A stretch of DNA of 51,347 bases from an uncultured Muribaculaceae bacterium (lineage in GTDB: Bacteria; Bacteroidota; Bacteroidia; Bacteroidales; Muribaculaceae), in the NCBI GenBank assembly GCA_934667475.1, contig CAKUMB010000014.1, forward strand, positions 1 to 51,347, written 5' to 3'. This document shows, one piece after another, positions 7,204-15,908 of this stretch (position 1 is the first letter of the stretch; every line of letters begins with the position of its first letter). The notes under the pieces are model-generated. The model did not search any database. It was not told where the DNA came from and was given only the letters and a program-made list of their open reading frames with translations. The position numbers and the translations under genes are program-made.

Positions 7204-9666
7204 ATGAAAAGAATTGTTACTTCATTAGCAACCGTCATCGCAGCCACATCGGGCATGATGGCGGCAATCAACATCGACGGCTCCGAGTATGCCTGCGACA
7301 CGCTGCAGCGCCGCCAGATAGGCCCCGGCATTGTGAACACCATAATGCGCCTGCCCGACTACCCGCTGAACGTGTACATACTCGAGACCGACCTCAACAA
7401 CCAGTATAACCGCGTTGAGACCACGATAAGCAACGGCCACGTGGGCACCACCGAGCTGCTGACCAACGCCTTCAAGCGCAACCGCACAGCCACCAAGCGG
7501 CCGCTGGCGGCCTGCAACGCCAACTTCTGGTGTGTGACGGGCCACGGCGCTCCGTCCACCACCTATATGATGGGGTCGCCCTTCGGAGCAGTGGTGCGCA
7601 ACGACAGCATCTTCCTCAACACCAACACCCTCAGCGGCACCGACAAGTGGAACGGCGGCCCCATGCGCACAGGCGCCACCGCCATCAGCAAGGACAAGAC
7701 GCTGTATTTCGGGCACCTCACTTGGGCCGGCGTGGTGAAGTCGCCCAAACTGAGCACCGACCTCGACATAGCCACCGTGAACCGCCGCGCGCTCACCAAC
7801 CAAATGGTGCTGTGGAACGGAGCCTACACCAAGACACGCGAGTTTGAAAACGACTGGACAGGCTACAACGAGAAGGGCAACAACGAGTCGGACAACTACT
7901 ACCTGGCCCTGAAGCCCGGCAGTTCGTGGCAGGTGAACCAAGACATGACCTTCATCATCAAAAAGATAGTGAAGGGCGCCGACCGCCAGAAACTGGGCGA
8001 CTATGACGCATGCCTCACCCCCACCGGCACCTTCAAGACCTACATGGCACCGCTGGCCGAGGGCGACGAAATAGTGATTTCGCAAGGCTGGACCACAGCC
8101 GACGGCAAAGCCGAGAAGCCGCTGATTGAAAACATGGTGGAGGGCAACGCCACACTGATGATGAACGGCGAGCTCACCCAGCGCAACTACGACGAGACCT
8201 ACAACTCGCAAGTGTATTCGCGCACAGCCTATGGCGCAAGCGCCGACGGCAAGCACCTGTACATGATAGTGATCGACAACTCGGTTAGCAAGCTCTATGG
8301 CCGCTCGGCCGGCTGCCCCACCGAAGTGATGTGCCAGATTCTGAAGAGCGTGTGCCCCGACGTGAGCACCATGGTCAACTATGACGCCGGCGGCTCGGCC
8401 GAGATGATGGTTGACGGCAAAATAATCAACACCACCACCGAGGGCAATCCGCGCGCCGTGGCCTGCGGATGGATGCTCGAGACCGTGGCTCCCGAAGACA
8501 ACGAGATAGCCTCGATAGCCTTCGACGACTTCCGCATAAGCATGCCCGTGTACTCATCGTTCACACCCAAGGTGCTTGGCTACAATAAATATGGCGACCT
8601 GGTGAGCACCGATGTGCAGGGCTTCAGCCTGAGCACCGACGCCACAGTGGGCCAGACCGATGGCCAGACCGTGATTGCCGGCGGCAACATCACCACAGGC
8701 ACCCTCACCGCCAACTATAACGACATAAAGGCCACCGTGAGCATCAACACCATGGCCGCACAGCCTGCAATAGCAGTGAAGCCCATTGTGGTGGACAATC
8801 GCTACATCGACATGCCCGTGAACGCCACCGTGGGCAACCGCACCTACACCTACGACCCCTCGCGTCTGGGCTGGACCGTTGACAACAAGGATGTGGCCAC
8901 CATTGAAAACGGCAAGCTGCATGGCGTGGCCAACGGCCAGACCCGCATCGAGTGCCAGATTGGCGACATGACCGACGTGGACACCGTGACGGTGGAAATA
9001 AGCGACACCCCCTACAAATATGCCGAGTGGACAGGATGGACCACCAAGGGCTCGGGCGCAAAAAACATCACCCTCAACGAAAACGGCCTGGTGAAATTCA
9101 CCTACGCTTCGGCACGCGCGCCCTACCTCACCCTGCAAAAGCCCACTACATTCTACAGCCTGCCCGACACCGTGGCACTGCAGTTTGAAAGTTCGATAGC
9201 ACTCGACTACCTGCAAATTGACGTGCGCAACAGCCTGTTCACTTCGCAGAACTATATGAAGTACACCAACGACGACAAGGGCTTCGAGGCCGGAAAGACC
9301 TACACCGTGAAGGTAGACCTTGAGAAGATGGGCGGCACCGACAATCTGGCCACCTACCCCCTCACCCTGCGCGAAATCAAGTTCACCCCCAACAAGAGCG
9401 CAGCCAAGGGCGAGCAGACCCTTAACCTCAAGGCACTCTACTGCCACTACAATCTGGAGGCAACTGGCGTTGACGCCACAGTGGCCGAGGCAGCACGCCC
9501 GTCGGTGGCCGTGACAGGCGGCATGATTCACGTGAACGGAGCCAGCAGCGTGGCCATCTACAACGTGGCCGGCGCACTGGTGAGCACTGACAGCAGCGCT
9601 TCGGTGGCTCCCGGCATATATGTGGTGGTGGCCAACGGCTACGCCATCAAGGTGCTTGTGAAGTAA
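7204..9666 (+). CDS. Secreted phosphodiester glycosidase (NAGPA-like) with T9SS tail
   Basis: This 820-residue protein starts with a signal peptide (residues 1 to about 21, ending GMMAA). The catalytic region at about 60-425 has hallmarks of the NAGPA/phosphodiester glycosidase family: CNANFWC, a GSPFGAVVRND segment and VNYDAGGSAEMMVDG. Such enzymes release sugars from phosphodiester links. The middle (about 440-610) looks like Ig-like/BIG domains, followed by a beta-rich domain. The last 60 residues form a T9SS type A-like tail (VAIYNVAGALV, PGIYVVVANG, ending KVLVK), which predicts export through the outer membrane and surface attachment. It stands alone with its own -7 box. The substrate is unknown. 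Confidence 0.82.
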   Translation: MKRIVTSLATVIAATSGMMAAINIDGSEYACDTLQRRQIGPGIVNTIMRLPDYPLNVYILETDLNNQYNRVETTISNGHVGTTELLTNAFKRNRTATKRPLAACNANFWCVTGHGAPSTTYMMGSPFGAVVRNDSIFLNTNTLSGTDKWNGGPMRTGATAISKDKTLYFGHLTWAGVVKSPKLSTDLDIATVNRRALTNQMVLWNGAYTKTREFENDWTGYNEKGNNESDNYYLALKPGSSWQVNQDMTFIIKKIVKGADRQKLGDYDACLTPTGTFKTYMAPLAEGDEIVISQGWTTADGKAEKPLIENMVEGNATLMMNGELTQRNYDETYNSQVYSRTAYGASADGKHLYMIVIDNSVSKLYGRSAGCPTEVMCQILKSVCPDVSTMVNYDAGGSAEMMVDGKIINTTTEGNPRAVACGWMLETVAPEDNEIASIAFDDFRISMPVYSSFTPKVLGYNKYGDLVSTDVQGFSLSTDATVGQTDGQTVIAGGNITTGTLTANYNDIKATVSINTMAAQPAIAVKPIVVDNRYIDMPVNATVGNRTYTYDPSRLGWTVDNKDVATIENGKLHGVANGQTRIECQIGDMTDVDTVTVEISDTPYKYAEWTGWTTKGSGAKNITLNENGLVKFTYASARAPYLTLQKPTTFYSLPDTVALQFESSIALDYLQIDVRNSLFTSQNYMKYTNDDKGFEAGKTYTVKVDLEKMGGTDNLATYPLTLREIKFTPNKSAAKGEQTLNLKALYCHYNLEATGVDATVAEAARPSVAVTGGMIHVNGASSVAIYNVAGALVSTDSSASVAPGIYVVVANGYAIKVLVK

Positions 9667-9687
9667 TCAATCAAGCCTAACTAAACA

Positions 9688-9723
9688 CAGCGCCCCGCCA
9701 CTCTCGAGAGTGGCGGGGCGCTG
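9688..9723. terminator. 36-bp perfect palindrome after the glycosidase
   Basis: Two 18-base arms (cagcgccccgccactctc and its exact complement) meet with no spacer. The hairpin is very strong and lies between the convergent glycosidase and DUF5036-like genes, so a bidirectional terminator is likely. No T-run follows on either side. Confidence 0.6.
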
Positions 9724-9798
9724 CATTATATTCCCACCTGCACCAGCCACCACATGGCAGCATGCTTCTGCAAATTCCAACAATACAGAGAGAAATGT

Positions 9799-9828
9799 AG
9801 CTCCGCAACTCGGCCGAGCTGCGGAGCT
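9799..9828. terminator. Second hairpin between convergent genes
   Basis: agctccgca and its complement enclose a 12-base, partly self-complementary core, followed on the plus strand by a short T-run (cattttgc). With the palindrome at 9688-9723 it makes a double terminator zone. Confidence 0.5.
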
Positions 9829-9857
9829 GCATTTTGCTTTGCCTAATATAATTGGAG

Positions 9858-10598
9858 TTATTCGACCGACACGGTGGCGGTGGTGTAGGAGTTTTTGCAG
9901 CGAATGTACAGGGTGTGCCGGCCCGCAGCGGCTCCGTGCTGCACAGTGAGGCGCAGGGTGGTGGAATTGCGCGTGCCTCCGGCCACCTCAACGCTTATGG
10001 CTTGGCGCGACTCGGCGGCCACCTCGGCCTCGCAGTCCTTGTGGCGCACCACGGCTAGCGTGCTCTGCTCGCCCGCCGTGGCATGGATGGTGGCAATGGT
10101 GCTGCCCCACTCGGGCAGCGACATGGTGCGGGGCGCATATTGCGCATAGTTGACCACGGCACCCACATTGGTTTTGCCGTCTTTTATCCACGAGTCAACC
10201 CAAATGCGGCGGTAGGTGGAGTTGATGGCGATGCCCACACAGCCCGACGGAAAGCGGTGCACACTCTCGCGGCTCATCAGCAGGTAGCCCTCGTCGGGCT
10301 GCACGGCAGCCTGGTTGGTGAGCGTGGTGATGTCGGGGTCGGCCTCCTCCACATGGCCAAGATCGAGCACCTGGCCGTAGTCGCAAATGTAGTTCTCGGC
10401 AGTGGTGAAGTTGTGGTTGCGGTCGATATACACATCGGTGGTGGCCAGCAGCGTGCGGCCGTGGTCCTCGTCCATCATGTTCTGTGTGGCCATGTCGTAG
10501 GGCAGGCTGAAGGGGTCTTCCTCGTTGCACGAGCACAGCATGAGGGCCGCACACATTGCCGCAGAGGCAAGTAGGGTATGCTTGAAGTTGAGTGTCAT
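9858..10598 (-). CDS. DUF5036-like lipoprotein
   Basis: This 246-residue protein has a lipoprotein signal (hydrophobic residues 8-21, lipobox L-C-S-C with Cys24). It starts after cleavage as CNEEDPFSLPYDMATQNMMD and has TLLATTDVYIDRNHNF soon after. This pattern resembles the Bacteroidales family DUF5036, whose function I do not know. The C-terminal half looks like one or two beta-sandwich domains (HTLYIRCKNSYTTATVSVE at the end). A promoter at 10645-10675 supports this start. It is convergent with the glycosidase gene and separated from it by two hairpins. The DUF assignment is from memory of the family's N-terminus. Confidence 0.7.
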   Translation of the reverse strand: MTLNFKHTLLASAAMCAALMLCSCNEEDPFSLPYDMATQNMMDEDHGRTLLATTDVYIDRNHNFTTAENYICDYGQVLDLGHVEEADPDITTLTNQAAVQPDEGYLLMSRESVHRFPSGCVGIAINSTYRRIWVDSWIKDGKTNVGAVVNYAQYAPRTMSLPEWGSTIATIHATAGEQSTLAVVRHKDCEAEVAAESRQAISVEVAGGTRNSTTLRLTVQHGAAAGRHTLYIRCKNSYTTATVSVE

Positions 10599-10644
10599 AT
10601 ATGAACTTATGTGTAGTGGAGTTGCTTTATGAGTTGTATGTGTG

Positions 10645-10675
10645 CAAAATTAACAAGAGTTGCCGCCTGCGGCAA
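10645..10675 (-). promoter_or_regulatory. Promoter of the DUF5036-like gene
   Basis: Read on the minus strand: TTG (10675-10673), 20 bases, then TAATTTTG (10652-10645). Both halves match the Bacteroidetes consensus. Transcription would begin near 10638, 40 bases before the ATG at 10598. Confidence 0.75.
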
Positions 10676-10821
10676 AATCAAGGCCGAAAATGTAGCACTG
10701 TTGCGGTGATTACGAACACAAAAAGGGCCTTTAGGACAAGGCACACGGCAATGCGGCCACTCCGGCGGCAATCACAACCGGGGCAGCCACTGGCGCGCAG
10801 AGCCAAGCCGCTGTGGCGCGG

Positions 10822-11316
10822 CTAAAAGTTGTAGCGCAGGCCGACAGTGGTCACCGACTGGTTGTAGTCGCTCACTATCTGATAGCGCCACTCGGTGAAG
10901 AATGTGAAGTGGTCGGCAATGGTATATTCGGCACCGCAGCCCACATTGGCTCCGCAGTGGTCCGACTTCACCTTGTTGTTGACGAGGCCGTCGGGATAGC
11001 TGTAGTCCCAATGCTGATAGGTGAATCCCACATATGGGTAGATGTTGAAGCCGGCATAGGTGCGAATCACATACTGGGCGTTGATGTTGACGTTGGAAGT
11101 GCTGAAGCGGTCGTTCTTGAAAAAGTATACAAACTCAGGGGCCACGCGCACGTTGGGCAGCACCTCGAGCTGATAGTGTAGGCCTAGTCCGGCCTGATTG
11201 CACTTTGAGGCGTAGTTGAAACTTGCGCCCACGGCCATGTCGCCCACAGCGGCCGACGCTGCCGAGGCACACGTTGCAGCCATGGCTGCAAGCAGCAGAT
11301 GTTTAGCTAATTTCAT
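10822..11316 (-). CDS. Outer-membrane beta-barrel protein, copy 1
   Basis: This 164-residue protein has a signal peptide (to about residue 22, ASAASA). It then shows alternating amphipathic strands typical of an eight-stranded OmpA/OmpX-type barrel and ends in an aromatic residue (GLRYNF), the signal read by the BAM complex. It is a clear paralogue of the next upstream gene (11448-11915): both share NYASK/NYGTK near the start, PEF(V/I)YFFKND in the middle, and LVSDFSQSVTSLGL/IVSDYNQSVTTVGL at the end. The pair arose by tandem duplication. The role (adhesion, small porin or structural) is not evident. Confidence 0.8.
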   Translation of the reverse strand: MKLAKHLLLAAMAATCASAASAAVGDMAVGASFNYASKCNQAGLGLHYQLEVLPNVRVAPEFVYFFKNDRFSTSNVNINAQYVIRTYAGFNIYPYVGFTYQHWDYSYPDGLVNNKVKSDHCGANVGCGAEYTIADHFTFFTEWRYQIVSDYNQSVTTVGLRYNF

Positions 11317-11364
11317 TGGAGGATCCTATTTTTTGACCGTTATAATTTGTTTGTATTATCGCGA

Positions 11365-11405
11365 CAAAAGGCTGCCCGCCAGCTCGCATGCGGCCTGGGG
11401 CAGCC
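11365..11405 (-). terminator. Terminator between the two barrel genes
   Basis: ggctgccc (11370-11377) pairs with gggcagcc (11398-11405). On the minus strand the stem is followed by TTTTGT, so transcription of copy 2 probably ends here. Confidence 0.6.
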
Positions 11406-11447
11406 CATCATTTTATTGAAAGAAAATTTCCTTTTTGGTGGCGGAGG

Positions 11448-11915
11448 TTAGAAGCGGAACTTGAGTCCGAGCGAAGTCACCGACTGGCTGAAGTCGCTCA
11501 CCAGCTGGCCGCGCTCTTCAAGGAATAAGCCCACATTGCTGGCCAGACGCACCTCGAGACCTGCGCCCAGGTTCACGCCAAAGCGGTTTTCCGAGTGGTC
11601 GAAGTCGTCGCTCCAGTTGCTGTATGACAGACCGGCCAACGGATAAAAGTCAACCTTGGGGGCAAGACGCACCACATAGTGGAAGTTGCAGTTGATGTCG
11701 AACGTCTCCACGCCATCGTTTTTGAAGAAATAGATGAACTCCGGCTCGATGCGGATGTTACGGGTGATGCCGGCCTGCAGCTTTGCACCGATACCGGCCT
11801 GGTCGAATTTTGTTCCATAGTTAAAACCGATGCCAAAGGCCAGATTGCTCGACTTGGCCTGGGCGCCCAGCACTGCCATGAGGCAGATAGCGGCTGATAA
11901 GATAATCTTTTTCAT
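11448..11915 (-). CDS. Outer-membrane beta-barrel protein, copy 2
   Basis: This 155-residue paralogue of the downstream barrel gene has a signal peptide ending near residue 20 (GAQA), alternating beta strands, and the C-terminal residues LGLKFRF with terminal Phe. The PEFIYFFKND segment sits at about residue 58, in the same place as in copy 1. A hairpin terminator separates the two, so they are probably expressed separately despite lying in tandem. No enzyme motif is present. Confidence 0.8.
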   Translation of the reverse strand: MKKIILSAAICLMAVLGAQAKSSNLAFGIGFNYGTKFDQAGIGAKLQAGITRNIRIEPEFIYFFKNDGVETFDINCNFHYVVRLAPKVDFYPLAGLSYSNWSDDFDHSENRFGVNLGAGLEVRLASNVGLFLEERGQLVSDFSQSVTSLGLKFRF

Positions 11916-11983
11916 AATCGCTTTTTTTTGAAGTTAATAAAATTTTAATGTGATAAAAAGTGTGTTTGGATAATTTCCCATTG

Positions 11984-12937
11984 TCATTCATTATTGGCGC
12001 CAGGTGCTTCTGACGACGGAGGCGCGGGCATGTTCTCGTCGCGCTCTTGCGGCTTGAACTTTTGCAGGCGCACCTTCATCTCGTCGAAGCCCTGACCGTA
12101 GATGCCATTGACGTTGGCCTGCGAAATGAGGGCGTCGTTGTCGATGGCCTTGATTATGCGGAACACCGTCACGCTCTCAAACTTGCGGCACATCACCAGC
12201 AGAATCTTCACGTCGCGCTTGGTATACCAGCCCGTGCCGTGCAGCAGGGTGCAGCCGCGGTGGGCCTCATTGTTGATGGCGTTGGCTATGTCTTCCCACT
12301 TTTGGCTGAATATGAGGAACTGCACCGCCTGGCGGTTGGAGTTAATCACGAGGTCGGCCACAAACGAGTTGATAATCATGAATATGAGGCCATACACAAT
12401 TTTGTCAACGCTGTGAAATATGAGGTAGCTCGATGATATTATCACGAGGTCCATGTAGAGCATCATGCGGCCAAACGACACGTTGGTGTACTTGGTGACC
12501 ATGGCGGCCACAATGTCGGTGCCGGCCGAGCTGCCGTTGTGCACAAACACCGTGCCTATGCCCACACCGCAGAAGCATGCACCTATTATCACGTTCATAA
12601 ACGGCTCATGGGCCACGATGGGCGCATGCGACAGTGGCGTGAAGACGTAGATGAGCAGCGACGCGGCCGTGGCGCCAAAAATGGTGCGTATCACAAACTG
12701 GCGCCCCACCGTGCGGTAGGCTATGGCCAGCAGCAGCATGTTGATGGCATAAAACGTCCACGACACTGGCCAGCCTAGGCCGAACAGCAGCAGCGACGAT
12801 ATGCCCGTCACGCCTCCCGTCACCACCTTTTCGGGCAGAATAAAGGCGCAAAAGCCAAATGCGTATGAGGCCAGGCCAACGACTATCATCACATAGTCCT
12901 TGAATCCTTTCAGCAGTCGTTTGATGTCAGTTGCCAT
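11984..12937 (-). CDS. YitT family membrane protein
   Basis: The 317-residue protein has five or six hydrophobic segments in its first 210 residues. They include the family-typical GLASYAFGFCAFILPEKVVTGG near residue 20 and a GSSAGTDIVA segment near 130. A soluble DUF2179-like C-terminal domain follows (about residues 210-295, with GCTLLHGTGWYTKRDVKILL). YitT proteins are conserved bacterial inner-membrane proteins without a settled substrate. The C-terminal tail is rich in Pro, Ser and Glu. Confidence 0.85.
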   Translation of the reverse strand: MATDIKRLLKGFKDYVMIVVGLASYAFGFCAFILPEKVVTGGVTGISSLLLFGLGWPVSWTFYAINMLLLAIAYRTVGRQFVIRTIFGATAASLLIYVFTPLSHAPIVAHEPFMNVIIGACFCGVGIGTVFVHNGSSAGTDIVAAMVTKYTNVSFGRMMLYMDLVIISSSYLIFHSVDKIVYGLIFMIINSFVADLVINSNRQAVQFLIFSQKWEDIANAINNEAHRGCTLLHGTGWYTKRDVKILLVMCRKFESVTVFRIIKAIDNDALISQANVNGIYGQGFDEMKVRLQKFKPQERDENMPAPPSSEAPGANNE

Positions 12938-13043
12938 TGCTCAATGCCGTTTTTAGTTTCTTGAATGCGCTAAATTAGGGAATAGTTTCGATTTTTTCTC
13001 GCTTTTTCAAAACATAAATCACAAAAAAATGCTAAAAGGTGCG

Positions 13044-13070
13044 TTGGCGGTGCTATTTTGCCTATCTTTA
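13044..13070 (+). promoter_or_regulatory. Weak promoter of the holin-like gene
   Basis: TTG (13044-13046), 16 bases, then TATCTTTA, which differs from TAnnTTTG only in the last base. It lies 57 bases before the ATG at 13128. The short spacing and the mismatch lower confidence. Confidence 0.4.
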
Positions 13071-13127
13071 CCGCCCGAAAGGCAGCCAAAGCCTTTTTTA
13101 GCGAAACAAAAAACTGAAAAAACGATT

Positions 13128-13460
13128 ATGATAGCAACGTTACTTATCTCGGCCTTGGCGGTGGGCATCACCGCATGGCTACTGCCCGGTGTGGGCATCG
13201 ACTCGTGGTTGTGGACTATTGTGATAGCCTTGGTGCTTGGCGTAATCAACACTGTGGTGAAGCCGGTGGTGAAACTGCTGGCGCTGCCCGTGAACCTGAT
13301 AACGCTGGGGTTGTTCTCGTTTGTGATCAACGCGCTGATGATTGAGCTGTGCGCCGCTGTGGTGCCGGCCTTTCACGTGAGCAGTTTCATGTGGGCCATG
13401 GCCTACAGCGTGGTGCTGGCCATTGTCACTTGGCTGCTGGGCATAATATTCGACCGGTAG
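13128..13460 (+). CDS. Four-helix phage-holin-4-type membrane protein
   Basis: The 110-residue protein has four closely spaced hydrophobic segments with VGITAWLLPGVGI in the first loop and LGVINTVVKPVVKLLALPVN in the second. That is the usual pattern of the small bacterial family named after phage holins. Most chromosomal members are not linked to phage and their function is unknown. The frame is open back to 13029, but the upstream part is Lys/Gln-rich and a promoter-like -7 box lies inside it, so I use ATG 13128. It converges on tdk, with a strong hairpin between. Confidence 0.8.
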   Translation: MIATLLISALAVGITAWLLPGVGIDSWLWTIVIALVLGVINTVVKPVVKLLALPVNLITLGLFSFVINALMIELCAAVVPAFHVSSFMWAMAYSVVLAIVTWLLGIIFDR

Positions 13461-13482
13461 CCGACTGACGGCACAACCCAAA

Positions 13483-13526
13483 GCAGCGCGGCCAGGGCAT
13501 TTGCAAGATTGCCCTGGCCGCGCTGC
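13483..13526. terminator. Bidirectional terminator between convergent genes
   Basis: A 17-bp perfect stem (gcagcgcggccagggca and complement) with a 10-base loop lies midway between the holin-like gene and tdk, which converge here. Confidence 0.75.
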
Positions 13527-13556
13527 AGCTATCAGTCCATATCGTTTCAGCCCATA

Positions 13557-14186
13557 CTAATGCGACTTAAACTTGAGCGCATTGCGCTGCGCGCTCTCGA
13601 TGCGGCGGTTGCGCCAGCAGTGGCGGCACAGCGCCACATACTTGTCGTCGCCGCCAATTTCCACCTGGTTGCCGTCGGTCACTATGTTGCCGTGGCCGTC
13701 GATGCGGGCATTGACTATCGTCTTGCGTCCGCAGGTGCAGGTGCTCTTTATCTCGTCGATGGTGTCGGCCAGCTCAAACAGGCGTCGCGAGCCCTCAAAC
13801 AGGTGGGTTCTGAAGTCGGTGCGCAGGCCGTAGCACACCACGTTCACTCCATAGTCGTCGACAATGCGGGCCAATTGGTCGACCTGCTCGGCGCTGAGAA
13901 ACTGCGCCTCGTCGATCAGAATCCAGTCCTTCACCTGCAGGCTGTCGTCAAACAGCGTTTTCAGGTCGTCGTAGAGGTTGGTCTCGGGGTAAATCCACTT
14001 GCAGGTGCGCTCAATGCCTATGCGCGATCGAATCACGCTGTCCTTCTCGCGATTGTCGATGATTGGCTTCATGCACAGGTATTGCATGCCGCGTTCCTCA
14101 AAGTTGTAGGCCTGCGTCAGCAGCAGGGCCGTCTTGGCCGAACCCATGGTGCCGTATCTGAAATATAGTTTTCCCGAACCGTTCAT
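13557..14186 (-). CDS. tdk: Thymidine kinase (type II)
   Basis: This 209-residue enzyme phosphorylates thymidine with ATP for salvage of dTMP. The P-loop is YGTMGSAKT at residues 11-19. The DEAQF motif (catalytic/Walker B region) is near residue 92. A zinc lasso is formed by Cys-x-Cys (STCTCGRK) near 149 and Cys-x2-Cys (CRHC) near 186. The lasso loop and the short N-terminus match type II kinases of the kind found in Firmicutes and in some Bacteroidetes. The usual flavour in Bacteroidetes has a longer N-terminal extension before the P-loop, so this may be a second copy. The start ATG at 14186 lies just before the P-loop. Confidence 0.87.
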   Translation of the reverse strand: MNGSGKLYFRYGTMGSAKTALLLTQAYNFEERGMQYLCMKPIIDNREKDSVIRSRIGIERTCKWIYPETNLYDDLKTLFDDSLQVKDWILIDEAQFLSAEQVDQLARIVDDYGVNVVCYGLRTDFRTHLFEGSRRLFELADTIDEIKSTCTCGRKTIVNARIDGHGNIVTDGNQVEIGGDDKYVALCRHCWRNRRIESAQRNALKFKSH

Positions 14187-14239
14187 GTCAGAGTATTTTT
14201 AATGCGTGTATGTGATTTGTTGAGTTAATGCCAGGGCAC

Positions 14240-14288
14240 AAAAAATTGCGGCTGCAGCCACAGCGCATCGCATGTGGCTCAACCGCAA
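14240..14288 (-). terminator. Terminator of the PIG-L/YhcH operon
   Basis: Read on the minus strand: ttgcggttgagccaca, a 10-base loop, and tgtggctgcagccgcaa (with small bulges), then six T. A perfect -7 box (TAACTTTG, 14297-14290) lies just before the left arm, without a well-spaced TTG. The hairpin could therefore also act as an attenuator in the leader of tdk. Confidence 0.75.
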
Positions 14289-14367
14289 GCAAAGTTATTA
14301 TTTTTTTGGCCAACGAGCGGCATGGCGTGGCAGAAAGTTATTAACAACCTTCGTGGACTGCGGTCCG

Positions 14368-14823
14368 TCACCACCAGCAGGCCACCTTCACGCAAATCTT
14401 CTTGATGCGCCCGCCCTCGGGGCCAATGATGGGCGCGTGGGCGTCGTGGGGCAGCATCACGGCAAAGTCGCCTGGATGCAGGGTGAAGTAGGCCAGCGGA
14501 CGGTCGGTGTAGAAGGCAATGTCGCGCCCTGGGTCGTAGGCCTCGTCCACGCTGCGCAGCATGCAGCCGGGCAGGTAGCCAATCACCTCGTCGCGGTCGA
14601 CGGGCACGTGGATGTCGATGAAGCGCTGGTGCAGTTCGAGCCGCTGGGCGTCTTTGGCCTTCATGAGCGGTGTTTCCACATTTGCCCAAATCACATCGGG
14701 CTCAAGCACCGCCCGGCCCACTTCCAGAGTGGTGTAGCGCGCCTTAATCCAGTCAAGAGCCTCGGCCAGCCGCGGATGCAGGCGGCCGGCCTCGCTGGTG
14801 TCGCTGAAATTTCCTATTATCAT
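14368..14823 (-). CDS. YhcH/YjgK/YiaL family protein
   Basis: This 151-residue cupin-like protein has the family's recognisable stretches: HQRFIDIHVPVDRDEVIGY near residue 75 and the late segment FTLHPGDFAVMLPHDAHAP near 120, which holds likely metal-binding His and Asp residues. Relatives such as EbgC and YiaL are linked to sugar catabolism, but the reaction is poorly defined. It lies 16 bases after the PIG-L deacetylase gene, so the two form an operon. That pairing suggests handling of an acetylated or amino sugar (inference). Confidence 0.85.
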   Translation of the reverse strand: MIIGNFSDTSEAGRLHPRLAEALDWIKARYTTLEVGRAVLEPDVIWANVETPLMKAKDAQRLELHQRFIDIHVPVDRDEVIGYLPGCMLRSVDEAYDPGRDIAFYTDRPLAYFTLHPGDFAVMLPHDAHAPIIGPEGGRIKKICVKVACWW

Positions 14824-14839
14824 AGTGCAGGCAGTGGTT

Positions 14840-15586
14840 TTATCGGTCGCTCATGCCGTTTTCAGGCCACAATTGCTTTGAAAACGCCTCGGCAGCCTTG
14901 CAGTGAAACTCTATGCCGCGGAACTTCTCCATCACGCTATGCCAGCCATCGAGAATCTCGGGCATGCCCTGGCTCACGTGGCACATGCACGCCTCGTGCT
15001 TCTTGGCCACCACCGAGTCGATGTTGACGTAGTCGGTGGGAATGAAGTTTTGCGACTGCAGGCCCGACATAGCTTCGGCATAATAGAGATCGAAACTGTG
15101 GTCGAGCTGCCGCCAGGCGTCATACACCAGCAGCGATGTGGCGCGGTGGTCGCGGTGTGCGTCGATGGGCCAGTGGGTGAACACCACATCGGGCTTCTCG
15201 CGCTCGATCACGGCCTTCATCTGCGCATAGCGTGCGCGGTTCACCTCGGTGTCGCCGTCAACCTGACCCATGAAAATATGCCTTATGCCCATCACGCGGC
15301 AGGCGTCCTCGCTCTCCTTGCGGCGTATGGCGGCCGCCTCGTCGTGGCTTTTGCCGGCAATGCCGGCCTCGCCGCCAGTGAGATACACGCTCACCACCTC
15401 GCAGCCCTGGCTCTTAAGCACCAGCATGGTGCCGCCGGCAATGGTTTCGGGATCGTCGGGGTGTGCGCCCACCACGAGCGCCTTCTTGTAGTGTGCCTGC
15501 GCAATGCGCTGTGCGCGGGCGGGCAATGCGCCCACGGCAATCACGACCGCAAGCGCAATGGCAATGAGTGAATGTTTTGCTTTCAT
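14840..15586 (-). CDS. PIG-L family deacetylase, secreted
   Basis: The 248-residue enzyme has a signal peptide (residues 1 to about 26, ALPARAQ). It then has AHPDDPE near residue 40 and a H-x3-D-H-like segment (HWPIDAHRDH) near 140, the zinc ligands and catalytic Asp of the LmbE/PIG-L family. These enzymes remove N-acetyl groups from GlcNAc-containing compounds. The frame extends 14 codons upstream, but MKAKHSLIAIALAVV from ATG 15586 gives a clean signal peptide. It is first of a two-gene operon with the YhcH-like gene. The exact substrate is unknown. Confidence 0.87.
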   Translation of the reverse strand: MKAKHSLIAIALAVVIAVGALPARAQRIAQAHYKKALVVGAHPDDPETIAGGTMLVLKSQGCEVVSVYLTGGEAGIAGKSHDEAAAIRRKESEDACRVMGIRHIFMGQVDGDTEVNRARYAQMKAVIEREKPDVVFTHWPIDAHRDHRATSLLVYDAWRQLDHSFDLYYAEAMSGLQSQNFIPTDYVNIDSVVAKKHEACMCHVSQGMPEILDGWHSVMEKFRGIEFHCKAAEAFSKQLWPENGMSDR

Positions 15587-15908
15587 AAGTGTATGTAGTT
15601 TTGTTTGTGTCATTAATAGAGTTAGCACACAGAAGGGTGTGGTGCAATATTAGTGAAATTCCGCGATGTGTGCAAGTATTGGGCGGCAAACTTGCCCCTC
15701 CCAACTGCGCAGCTTTGCAGACCTGACGGCAAGAATCACCACAGACAGTCTTCTTTTTATGCCCCACACAGATTCGCACATATTTTTTGTGGCTTAGCGG
15801 GAATCAAAATTCCGTCAAAATAATCGATTAAATAAAAAAAATCTGTGTGGGTCTGTGGAAGATATAAATCAACACCAAAATTCATAGCCCTCCCGGGGTT
15901 ACTTTGGG
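15587..15908. other. Non-coding stretch with a composite inverted repeat
   Basis: No gene is supported in these 322 bases, which separate the CapA-like gene (its end) from the PIG-L gene (its start). The stretch holds the nested inverted repeat described at 15739-15858. Confidence 0.6.
15739..15858. repeat. Composite intergenic inverted repeat
   Basis: cccacacagatt (15763-15774) is the exact complement of aatctgtgtggg (15840-15851). Outside it, ccacagac (15739-15746) pairs with gtctgtgg (15851-15858), sharing base 15851. The inner A+T-rich section holds a 9-base A-run. It could be a dispersed extragenic element or a transcription terminator region. Confidence 0.6.
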
